This document shows positions 8,298-15,601 of a stretch of DNA of 35,706 nucleotides, piece by piece. Origin of the DNA: an uncultured Prevotellaceae bacterium (GTDB lineage: Bacteria > Bacteroidota > Bacteroidia > Bacteroidales > Bacteroidaceae); the NCBI GenBank assembly GCA_902765585.1, contig CACXAG010000021.1, positions 1 to 35,706 of the forward strand, read 5' to 3'. The notes beneath the pieces were generated by a model. The model was given only the letters and a program-made list of their open reading frames with translations. It searched no databases and was not told the origin of the DNA. The stretch's first letter is position 1, and each line of letters begins with the position of its first letter. Both the position numbers and the translations under genes were made by a program.

Positions 8298-8795
8298 TTA
8301 TTTTGCGTAAAGCAGCCAGGCACCAGGATACTGAGTCTGCAAGTTGTCGCGGCTTGCTGCTGCCTCACCCTTGGTGTCGAAGGTGGTAGCAACCACACGA
8401 TACATGGCAGGCTGAACAGCCGAGTTGAGCACAATCTGTGCGTTATAACCAGCAGCCTTCAAGGTCTGCTGCAGTCCCTCGGCATTGAAAATCTGCGAGA
8501 ACGAGCCTACTACGACGCTGAAGTTCTTCAGGCCAGTACCGTTGACGACCTGTACAGACTCCTGACGGACCTTCACGTTGTCAGAGTTGTCGAGGACTCT
8601 CGTGTTGTTAGCGGCTCTTTCCTGCATGGGAACCACCACATTCTGCTCAACAACATCCTGCGACTGAGTACGCTCTGCTGCTTCGCGCTCCTGAGCCTTC
8701 AGATAACGCTGTCTGTAAGCACTCTCTTGTGATTTACAACTTGTGAATACCATGGCTGCGCAAAGACCTGCGCAAAGTACAACATACTTGTTCAT
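8298..8795 (-). CDS. SPOR-domain lipoprotein
   Basis: The 165-residue protein has a lipoprotein signal (hydrophobic LCAGLCAAMV, then FTSC with Cys20 as the lipidation site), a charged Gln/Glu-rich linker, and a C-terminal SPOR domain (about residues 88-165: NFSVVVGSFSQIFNAEGLQQTLKAAGYNAQIVL to MYRVVATTFDTKGEA). SPOR domains bind denuded septal peptidoglycan, so a role at the division site or cell wall is likely. It is the first gene of the leftward run and faces the YtxH gene across a 169-base divergent intergenic region. Confidence 0.9.
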   Translation of the reverse strand: MNKYVVLCAGLCAAMVFTSCKSQESAYRQRYLKAQEREAAERTQSQDVVEQNVVVPMQERAANNTRVLDNSDNVKVRQESVQVVNGTGLKNFSVVVGSFSQIFNAEGLQQTLKAAGYNAQIVLNSAVQPAMYRVVATTFDTKGEAAASRDNLQTQYPGAWLLYAK

Positions 8796-8893
8796 AATTT
8801 CTATTTTTATTGATGTAATTAATGTAAATAATCTATTTGTTGGCGCGAAATTACAAAATATCGAGCAAATAGGGCGAAAAAAACTGCATAAAG

Positions 8894-8925
8894 TTTGTTA
8901 ATTTGGAAAACTTTCCGTATATTTG
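8894..8925 (+). promoter_or_regulatory. Promoter of the YtxH/holin-like operon
   Basis: TTTG at 8894-8897, a 20-base spacer, and TATATTTG at 8918-8925 give a full match to the Bacteroidota consensus. The start codon of the first gene lies 39 bases further on. Confidence 0.8.
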
Positions 8926-8964
8926 CCTGCTGAAAAACGTTTAACTCAATAAAACTATACAATT

Positions 8965-9183
8965 ATGAAGACATTAGGTTATTTAGGTGCATTCTTCGGC
9001 GGAGCCCTTGCCGGAGCGGTTTTAGGTTTGTTGTTGGCCCCTGAAAAGGGAGAGGACACGCGTGGTAAAATTACTGACGCTATCGATGATTTCATGAAAA
9101 AGCACAACATCAAGTTGAGCCGCAAGGAAGTCAGCGATCTCGTCGACGACATTGCTGAAGCAGCTCCCGAAGTAGAGGCGTAA
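8965..9183 (+). CDS. YtxH-domain small membrane protein
   Basis: The 72-residue protein has a glycine-rich membrane segment (LGAFFGGALAGAVLGLLLAPEKGEDTR), the hallmark of YtxH/GvpP-like proteins, then an amphipathic, charged tail. LLAPEKG followed by an Arg/Lys-rich stretch is the family signature. Function is unclear; homologues are linked to general or envelope stress. It heads a three-gene unit with a holin-like membrane protein and a small soluble partner, and has its own promoter. Confidence 0.85.
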   Translation: MKTLGYLGAFFGGALAGAVLGLLLAPEKGEDTRGKITDAIDDFMKKHNIKLSRKEVSDLVDDIAEAAPEVEA

Positions 9184-9242
9184 AAGGATGAGCCATGCTC
9201 TCCTTGAGAGTGTGGCATGGCAATGAACGGTGAACGTTGAAT

Positions 9243-9590
9243 ATGCTCAGTAGTGACAAGAACATCGAGACGATAGCTCAGCTGGTAGAGCTTGTCAGGC
9301 ATTACCTCGGGCTTCAGAAGGAATATCTGAAGCTTGACGTCATAGACAAATTCGTACGGCTGGTGACAGCTATTACCCTGCTCGTCATTTTCTTCCTATT
9401 TCTCGTGCCTGTGGCGATGTACTGCTCGTTTGGCATCGCCTATTGGCTGGCCGATTTTATTGGCTACACGGCAGCATTCTTCACCGTCGGATTCGTCCAC
9501 TTCCTTATTCTTCTGCTGTTTTTGACTTTCCGCAAATCGCTGATTCAAAGACCGCTCGTCCGTTTTCTGACTATTCTGTTGATGAGTTGA
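9243..9590 (+). CDS. Phage-holin-family-like membrane protein
   Basis: The 115-residue protein has an amphipathic N-terminus (IAQLVELVRHYLGLQKEYLKLDVIDKFVRL) and two strong transmembrane segments (AITLLVIFFLFLVPVAMYCSF and AAFFTVGFVHFLILLLFLTF). This arrangement matches chromosomal proteins annotated as phage holin family or DUF1469 that accompany YtxH genes in Bacteroidota; nothing here suggests a prophage. ATG at 9243 is preferred over a TTG six bases upstream. Its stop TGA shares a base with the next start. Confidence 0.78.
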   Translation: MLSSDKNIETIAQLVELVRHYLGLQKEYLKLDVIDKFVRLVTAITLLVIFFLFLVPVAMYCSFGIAYWLADFIGYTAAFFTVGFVHFLILLLFLTFRKSLIQRPLVRFLTILLMS

Positions 9591-9862
9591 TGCCTATGAT
9601 ACCCGTTAGAACCGTCGAGAAGAAATACCATACGCTGGAGGAAATCCAGAAGCGCAAAGAAGAGCTTGCTGCCGATATCCAAAAGGACAGCGACCAGTTT
9701 GCGACCCTTTGGAACGGACTCTTCACGCCTCGCAAGGACCTCTCCAAAGGCGAATGGGCGGCAAACGTCATTTCCAAAAGCGTCACTGCCATCGATGCCT
9801 TTCTGCTGGCTCGCAAGCTGTTGAAAAACTACGGCTACATCTTCAGAAGAAAAAAACACTAA
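9590..9862 (+). CDS. Small conserved hypothetical protein, third gene of the YtxH operon
   Basis: The 90-residue protein starts at an ATG that shares one base with the upstream stop (TGATG), suggesting translational coupling. It has a charged helical N-terminal half (EKKYHTLEEIQKRKEELAADIQKDSDQFATLWNGLF) and a C-terminal hydrophobic patch (AIDAFLLARKLLKNYGYIF) with a basic tail. I do not recognise a named family. The coupling to the holin-like gene suggests a membrane-associated partner. A strong hairpin terminator follows. Confidence 0.75.
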   Translation: MPMIPVRTVEKKYHTLEEIQKRKEELAADIQKDSDQFATLWNGLFTPRKDLSKGEWAANVISKSVTAIDAFLLARKLLKNYGYIFRRKKH

Positions 9863-9878
9863 CCCTCTTACCACCACG

Positions 9879-9915
9879 AAAAGTTCGGAAGCCAGGCTTG
9901 GATTCCGAACTTTTT
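9879..9915 (+). terminator. Intrinsic terminator of the YtxH operon
   Basis: Bases 9879-9890 pair with 9903-9914 (12 bp, core AGTTCGGAA/TTCCGAACT) around a 12-base loop, ending in TTTTT. It separates the small-protein operon from tex, which starts 17 bases later. Confidence 0.88.
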
Positions 9916-9931
9916 AAGAACTGACAAGTAT

Positions 9932-12070
9932 ATGGAACAACTGAAGATTTACACACGACTCATTTCTGCCGAGCTGCACCTGCCGGAACCTGGCGTAGAG
10001 AACACCCTGAAGCTACTGGACGAGGGGTGTACCATTCCCTTTATCTCACGATACCGCAAGGAACGGACTGGCGGACTGGACGAAGTGCAGATAGCTGCCA
10101 TCAGTAACCGTGCCGAACAGCTGCAGGAGATAGCCAAGCGCAAGGCTACCGTCGTGAACACCATCACAGAACAAGGCAAGATGACGGCCGACCTGCAAAA
10201 GCGCATCGACGACTGCTGGGAGATGACGACACTCGAAGACATCTACCTGCCCTATAAACCCAAGCGCCGCACACGTGCCCAGATAGCCAGAGAACAAGGT
10301 CTGGAACCGCTGGCCACCCTGCTGCTGATGCAGCGTGAGGCCAATCCTGAGCGTGCTGCCCAGCGCTTTGTGGTGGCAGGATGTTCACCCGCCAACACCA
10401 GCGAAGCCCTCAAAGGTGCCCAGGACATCATTGCTGAACAGGTGAGCGAAGACGAGCGTAGCCGCAACACGGTACGCAGCGCCTTCAGGCGTGAAGCCTT
10501 CATCGTTTCGAAAGCCGTCAAAAGTAAGAAGGACAACGACGAAGCCCAGAAATACAGCGACTACTTCGACTGGGAGGAGCCGCTGAAACGTTGTTCCAGC
10601 CACCGTCTGCTGGCCATGCGCCGCGGCGAGAGCGAGGGCATCCTTCGCGTCAGCATCACCATCGACGACGACGAGGCCGTCAGTCGCCTACAACGCAGCT
10701 ATGTCAGGGGACATGGTGCCTGCCAGCGTCTGGTAGCAGAAGCCGTGGAAGACGGCTACAAGCGCCTGCTGCTGCCGAGCATAGAGACGGAATTTGCCAA
10801 CCTGAGCAAACAGCGTGCCGACGACGAGGCTATCCGCGTCTTTGCCGAGAACCTACGCCAGTTGCTGCTGTCGGCACCCCTCGGTCAGAAGCGCGTCATG
10901 GGTATAGACCCAGGATTCCGCACAGGCTGCAAGGTGGTATGCCTGGATACCCAAGGCAATCTGCTGCACCACGAGGCCATCTTCCCCCACCCTCCCGTCA
11001 ACCACCGCATGCAAGCCACCATCCACGTACAGCAGATGATTGCCGACTACCAGATAGAAGCCATCGCCATTGGCAACGGCACAGCCAGTCGCGAGACAAA
11101 GGAGTTCATGGAAGAACTGAAGGCAGCACCCAGTATCTACGTCGTCAGCGAGGACGGAGCATCGGTCTATTCGGCATCGAAGGTGGCGCGTGAGGAATTT
11201 CCTGACGAAGACGTCACCGTACGAGGCGCTGTGTCCATTGGCAGAAGACTCATGGACCCGCTGGCGGAGTTGGTCAAGATAGACCCCAAGAGCATCGGTG
11301 TAGGACAATACCAGCACGATGTAGACCAGACCAAACTCAAGCACTCGCTCGACCAGACCGTAGAGAGCTGTGTCAACCTGGTAGGCGTCAACCTCAACAC
11401 AGCCTCACAACACTTGCTGACCTACGTCAGCGGACTGGGTCCGGCACTGGCGCAGAACATTGTCGAATACCGCACGGCTCATGGCGCTTTCACCAGTCGT
11501 GTACAACTGAAGAAAGTACCCAGGCTGGGACCTGCAGCCTACCAGCAGTGTGCAGGATTCCTGCGCATCCCCAATGCCAAGAATCCTTTGGACAACAGCG
11601 CCGTCCACCCTGAGAGCTATGCCGTAGTGGAGCAGATGGCCAAGGACTGCCAGTGTACGGTAGCCGACCTGATAAGCCAGAAAGAAACCCGTGAAAAGAT
11701 TGATATCAAGCGCTATGTCACCAGCGACATCGGACTGCCCACACTTACTGACATCATGAAAGAACTGGAGAAACCTGGTCGTGACCCACGTGAGCAGATT
11801 GAGGAGTTTGAATTCGATGCTTCCGTACAGACGCTCGACGACCTGCATGAGGGCATGGTGCTGCCTGGCATCGTGACCAACATCACCAACTTCGGTGCCT
11901 TTGTCGACATCGGTGTCCATCAGGACGGACTGGTACACGTCTCACAACTGGCCAACCGCTACGTCAGCGACCCTACGCAGGTGGTCCGTCTGCACCAGCA
12001 TGTCAGGGTACGCGTCATTGGCGTTGACGTACGCCGTCAGCGCATCTCGCTTTCCATGAAGAATGTTTAG
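9932..12070 (+). CDS. tex: Tex-family RNA-binding transcription accessory protein
   Basis: The 712-residue protein has the standard Tex layout: a helical N-terminal domain (TIPFISRYRKERTGGLDEVQI), a YqgF-like core beginning near residue 323 (MGIDPGFRTGCKVVCLD), helix-hairpin-helix motifs (LLTYVSGLGPALAQNIVEYR and KKVPRLGPAAYQQCAGFLRI), and a C-terminal S1 RNA-binding domain (GMVLPGIVTNITNFGAFVDIGVHQDGLVHVSQL). Tex associates with nucleic acids and the transcription machinery and affects expression of many genes; its biochemical task is not fully settled. Length is normal. Its stop overlaps the convergent GH25 pseudogene by 4 bases. Confidence 0.96.
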   Translation: MEQLKIYTRLISAELHLPEPGVENTLKLLDEGCTIPFISRYRKERTGGLDEVQIAAISNRAEQLQEIAKRKATVVNTITEQGKMTADLQKRIDDCWEMTTLEDIYLPYKPKRRTRAQIAREQGLEPLATLLLMQREANPERAAQRFVVAGCSPANTSEALKGAQDIIAEQVSEDERSRNTVRSAFRREAFIVSKAVKSKKDNDEAQKYSDYFDWEEPLKRCSSHRLLAMRRGESEGILRVSITIDDDEAVSRLQRSYVRGHGACQRLVAEAVEDGYKRLLLPSIETEFANLSKQRADDEAIRVFAENLRQLLLSAPLGQKRVMGIDPGFRTGCKVVCLDTQGNLLHHEAIFPHPPVNHRMQATIHVQQMIADYQIEAIAIGNGTASRETKEFMEELKAAPSIYVVSEDGASVYSASKVAREEFPDEDVTVRGAVSIGRRLMDPLAELVKIDPKSIGVGQYQHDVDQTKLKHSLDQTVESCVNLVGVNLNTASQHLLTYVSGLGPALAQNIVEYRTAHGAFTSRVQLKKVPRLGPAAYQQCAGFLRIPNAKNPLDNSAVHPESYAVVEQMAKDCQCTVADLISQKETREKIDIKRYVTSDIGLPTLTDIMKELEKPGRDPREQIEEFEFDASVQTLDDLHEGMVLPGIVTNITNFGAFVDIGVHQDGLVHVSQLANRYVSDPTQVVRLHQHVRVRVIGVDVRRQRISLSMKNV

Positions 12071-12940
12071 TCGGTATAGGCATCATCGCCTATGAGTTCG
12101 CGGGCACCAATGGTCATCTTCCGCAAGTCATAGTAGGAGCCGTTATAGATGTTGAAGTCAACATACCCCTTGATGCCTGGCAGGCGTCCCACATCGGTAT
12201 GCTGCCAGAATTTCCAGGGACCCTTGTATTCGACCTCTTCCACATAATAATGGGCTATCCAATAGGGATAGGGGTCGAAGGCTGCATCGTCAAGGTACTT
12301 CATCTTAAATTTATAATAGGTATAGATGACAGGTTTTACGCCATAGTGCTGCTCAACTATCTGCAGCCATTGCAGGACACTTTTGCGGAAATCGTCGTCA
12401 GACTGCCACGTCGAGAACAGGCGGCAAGTCGCCATTTTCCAACTCGACATTCTGGATAAAAAACTCGGCCTGATCCTTGGCTGACGAATGGACACTATAG
12501 AAATGATAGGCTCCACGCGTAAAACCGTACTCACGAGCCTGATAGAAATTATCAATGAAGTTTTCATCCACCTTGGTAGCACCCTCTGTAGCCTTAATCA
12601 TAATGAAGCGCACAGGGAACTTGTCGATGAGTCCCTCATCCTTCAGTTGCTGCCAGTTGATTTCTCCCTGGTGATGACTGATGTCGATGCCATGAATCTC
12701 ATAGCCCTCAGGATAGCTGATATCACCATAGAGGGCGCGGAAGCGGAAACCGAAGGGGCTTACAAAGAAATAATAGAAGAAAAAAACATAGACAGCCACC
12801 ACGATAGCACCTCCTGCCCACCATGCCCAACCAGGCAAGTGCTGCAGAAGACGAATAAAGACATTCGGACGTCGATGTGGCACAGGGCTCGAACGGCGTC
12901 CGGATGTCTGTCTTTTATGCGCGGTCCTCTTGGTGGGCAT
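12067..12940 (-). pseudogene. GH25 lysozyme-family protein, frameshifted at the catalytic motif
   Basis: Two overlapping frames together give one GH25 (Lyz2-like muramidase) protein. The 5' part encodes a basic N-terminus, one transmembrane anchor (GGAIVVAVYVFFFYYFFV), then GIDISHHQGEINW, FIMIKATEGAT, GAYHFYS and LPPVLDV, and runs into a stop at 12398. The 3' part continues in another frame as QSDDDFRKSVLQWLQIVEQHYG, PVIYTYYKF, WIAHYYV and FWQHTDVGRLPGI. The break is at about 12406, directly after the Asp of the DxE catalytic motif: a single base remains where a Glu codon is expected, as if two bases (or 2 plus a multiple of 3) were lost. It lies 3 bases after pfp. It may be a real pseudogene or an assembly or sequencing error. 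Confidence 0.85.
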
Positions 12941-12943
12941 TAT

Positions 12944-14581
12944 TTATTTTGCCTGTTCAAGGGCCAGCGTCATGGTAGGCTGGTCGCAAACCTCCGTGGG
13001 TCCCCAATATTGGATAGGACCAGGATAGGTGTAGCAGGTCTCGCGAGCCCACTTGTCACGCTGAGCGGCAAAGGCCTTGAAGGGAGCACCGTCGAGTTCA
13101 ACCAAGGCCTTGCGGATAACAGGCTTCATCTCGCCGTTACGACGCTCCATGTTCATCATCATAGTGATGGGCACACCACCAGCAATCCACTGGTCAGCAG
13201 GCTTGGTCGTATTCTTCACGATAGCCATATAACCCGTCTTGCCGTTGGCAATGAGCTGGGCAGCAGAGGTTCCAAGGGCATAGCAGTAGTCGGCATCGTA
13301 GTTGGAAGGAGCTGCGCAGCGTCCCTCATAGCCGAAGAAGTGGTGCTGGGTACCGAACTTTCCTTTGTATGTACCAACTTTCTTCATCTTCTCCAGTTTC
13401 TGGGCTACCATTGTAGAGAGCAACTTCTCGGTCTCGATGAGTGACACCTGCACGTTACCATGAGGATCGCGGTCGAGAGCCAGCTGGCGTGCAACACCCG
13501 TAGGCAGGCTGTTGAATACAGCAAGATTCTCCTCGGTCAGGTGAGCCTTGGCAAAGTCAATGGTCTCCGTGCGACCCAGATCCTTCACCTCAGGCATAGC
13601 CAATACGTCGTTGAGCTGGGCAATGAGCTTCTTAATAGCAGGAATGAACTCGATGACACCCTCAGGAATGACAACAGTACCGAAGTTGTTGCCGTCAGCA
13701 GCACGGGCAGCTACGGTGTCAGCAATATAAGTCACGATGTCATCAAGACTCATGGCCTTAGCCTCAATCTCCTCAGAGATTAGACAGATGTTGGGCTGTG
13801 TCTGCAGGGCACACTCCAGGGCGATATGAGAAGCCGAACGCCCCATCACCTTGATGAAGTGCCAGTACTTACGGGCTGAGTTACAGTCACGCTCGATGTT
13901 ACCAATGAGCTCTGAATAGGTCTTACAAGCAGTATCGAAACCGAAAGAGGTCTCAATCTGCTCGTTCTTCAGGTCGCCGTCGATGGTCTTGGGACAACCA
14001 ATGACCTGCACGCCGTAGTTCTTGGCAGCATAGTACTCGGCCAGCACACAAGCATTGGTGTTGGAGTCGTCGCCACCGATGATGACGATAGCCTTGATGT
14101 CGAGTTCGCGGATAATCTCAAGACCCTTCTCGAACTGGTCAACCTTCTCGAGCTTGGTACGGCCAGAACCAATCATGTCGAAGCCACCCGTATTACGATA
14201 CTCGTCGATAATCTCCTTGGTGAGTTCCATGTAGTTGTGGTCTACCAAACCGCCAGGCCCCAGGATGAAGCCATAGAGACGGTTCTCGGGGTTGAGCTTC
14301 TTGACCTGGTCGAAGAGGCCGGTGATGACGTTGTGACCGCCAGGAGCCTGACCACCAGAGAGGATGATACCTACGTTCATCTTCTTGTTGTTAGCCTCGG
14401 TAGCGGGCTCGAACTCTACGATGGGCATGCCATAGGTATTGGGGAAGAGCTTCTTGATTTCTTCCTGGTCACCAACACTCTGGGTAGCGGCACCCTCTTT
14501 CACTTTCACAGCACCCTGAAGGGCTTTCGGCAGTTTGGGCTGATAAGCTGCCCTGGCAATCTGCAATGCACTTTTTTCCAT
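12944..14581 (-). CDS. pfp: Diphosphate-fructose-6-phosphate 1-phosphotransferase
   Basis: Reversibly phosphorylates fructose-6-phosphate with pyrophosphate, a glycolysis/gluconeogenesis step in the cytoplasm. The 545-residue length and motifs fit the long PPi-dependent subfamily: GIILSGGQAPGGHNVI (71-86), GGDDSN (169-174) in place of the GGDG type of ATP enzymes, PKTIDGDL (197-204) and MGRSASHIALE (246-256). It heads a leftward unit with the GH25 gene. A TATTTTTG element at 14632-14625 is a possible promoter. Confidence 0.95.
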   Translation of the reverse strand: MEKSALQIARAAYQPKLPKALQGAVKVKEGAATQSVGDQEEIKKLFPNTYGMPIVEFEPATEANNKKMNVGIILSGGQAPGGHNVITGLFDQVKKLNPENRLYGFILGPGGLVDHNYMELTKEIIDEYRNTGGFDMIGSGRTKLEKVDQFEKGLEIIRELDIKAIVIIGGDDSNTNACVLAEYYAAKNYGVQVIGCPKTIDGDLKNEQIETSFGFDTACKTYSELIGNIERDCNSARKYWHFIKVMGRSASHIALECALQTQPNICLISEEIEAKAMSLDDIVTYIADTVAARAADGNNFGTVVIPEGVIEFIPAIKKLIAQLNDVLAMPEVKDLGRTETIDFAKAHLTEENLAVFNSLPTGVARQLALDRDPHGNVQVSLIETEKLLSTMVAQKLEKMKKVGTYKGKFGTQHHFFGYEGRCAAPSNYDADYCYALGTSAAQLIANGKTGYMAIVKNTTKPADQWIAGGVPITMMMNMERRNGEMKPVIRKALVELDGAPFKAFAAQRDKWARETCYTYPGPIQYWGPTEVCDQPTMTLALEQAK

Positions 14582-14624
14582 ACTTTTTATCAGTTAATTA
14601 AAGAATGATTTTACTTTCGGAATG

Positions 14625-14632
14625 CAAAAATA
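14625..14632 (-). promoter_or_regulatory. Possible -7 element of pfp
   Basis: TATTTTTG on the minus strand matches TAnnTTTG and lies 43 bases before the pfp ATG. Only a weak TTTC is found at about the right distance upstream. Confidence 0.5.
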
Positions 14633-14717
14633 ATCTTTTTTTGGGAGAAAAGAGAAAGAAATGTGCCTTTTTAAGTTTTTTTTTTGAAGAAAGTGGCTGA
14701 ATATAGAAAATATTTTG

Positions 14718-14725
14718 TATCTTTG
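14718..14725 (+). promoter_or_regulatory. Possible -7 element of the 14767-21531 gene run
   Basis: TATCTTTG matches TAnnTTTG. No clear TTTG lies 19-21 bases upstream. It is divergent from the pfp promoter in the 185-base intergenic region. An AGGAGGA ribosome-binding site at 14754-14760, unusually strong for this phylum, sits 6 bases before the ATG at 14767. Confidence 0.5.
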
Positions 14726-14766
14726 ACCTTCGAAACGATAAACTTACACAAATAGGAGGAGTATTT

Positions 14767-15036
14767 ATGACAAACAAAAGGACATTGAAAAAGAGTATCA
14801 AGCTGATTTGTGAGGAGCTGTTCGCCGAAGCCATAGCAGCATCACTTTACAGGAGTGAAGAACATCAGAAGAACGCCGAAGCGCTGCTGTTCAGCATCAT
14901 CCGCATGCAAAACGACTTCACCGCACGTATCTCGCACCCAGAACCGGGAATGCCTGCCAAGGCCTTCTTCCGCGACTTACGTGAGCAATTCACCGCGCAA
15001 GCCAGCGAACTCATTGACCAAATCAATAATCTGTAA
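14767..15036 (+). CDS. Small conserved-looking hypothetical protein
   Basis: The 89-residue, mostly helical protein (KKSIKLICEELFAEAIAASLYR, then a central helix and LREQFTAQASELIDQINNL) has no signal peptide, membrane segment or recognised motif. It is probably genuine: a strong Shine-Dalgarno sequence, a promoter element, and 8-base spacing to the acyltransferase gene. The function is unknown and no family is assigned. Confidence 0.72.
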   Translation: MTNKRTLKKSIKLICEELFAEAIAASLYRSEEHQKNAEALLFSIIRMQNDFTARISHPEPGMPAKAFFRDLREQFTAQASELIDQINNL

Positions 15037-15044
15037 CTGATAAT

Positions 15045-15599
15045 ATGTGGAAATCATTTTGTAACTGGTTGCTATGCAAACGCATGGGATGGACGATAGA
15101 AGTGACAGAGTCCATCCCTGACAAGGCCATCATTTGCCTGGCACCACATACCAGCAATTGGGACTTCCTGATAGGGCAACTATATAGTAGGGCCGTAGGC
15201 ATGAGAAGCAACTTCCTGATGAAGAAGGAATGGTTTTTCTGGCCCCTTGGTTCCATCTTCCGCAGTATGGGAGGCATACCAGTATGGCGTAGCAAGAAAA
15301 CCAGCATGACGGATAATCTGGCTGCCACGGCCCGCCAACTCTCCCATTTCCTGCTTTGCATCACCCCGGAAGGTACCCGTTCGGCCAATCCCGAATGGAA
15401 AAAAGGCTTCTACTATATTGCACAAAAAGCAGAAATACCCATTTTGCTTTTCGGCATCGACTATGAAAAGAAGCTCATCCGTTGCAGCAAGACCGTGATT
15501 CCGAATGGCGACATCGATGCACAGATGCGCGAAATCAAGTTGTACTTCAAAGACTTCAAGGGCAAAAAACCTGAGAACTTTGCTTTAGGCGAGGTGTAA
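15045..15599 (+). CDS. PlsC-like lysophospholipid acyltransferase family protein
   Basis: The 184-residue protein carries the glycerolipid acyltransferase motifs: HTSNWD (35-40, the H-x4-D catalytic pair), a substrate-loop segment GSIFRSMGGIPVWR, and PEGTRS (108-113). Enzymes of this type move an acyl chain to a lysophospholipid or related acceptor at the inner membrane. It is shorter than classical PlsC (about 240), resembling the short Bacteroidota branch, so the acceptor is uncertain. It is followed by the golvesin/amidase gene after 2 bases, implying co-transcription. Confidence 0.87.
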   Translation: MWKSFCNWLLCKRMGWTIEVTESIPDKAIICLAPHTSNWDFLIGQLYSRAVGMRSNFLMKKEWFFWPLGSIFRSMGGIPVWRSKKTSMTDNLAATARQLSHFLLCITPEGTRSANPEWKKGFYYIAQKAEIPILLFGIDYEKKLIRCSKTVIPNGDIDAQMREIKLYFKDFKGKKPENFALGEV

Positions 15600-15601
15600 A
15601 A

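Noticed and set aside
9243-9590. Holin-like protein as a prophage mark
   Set aside because: No other phage genes; the YtxH partner and core neighbours indicate a chromosomal housekeeping family.
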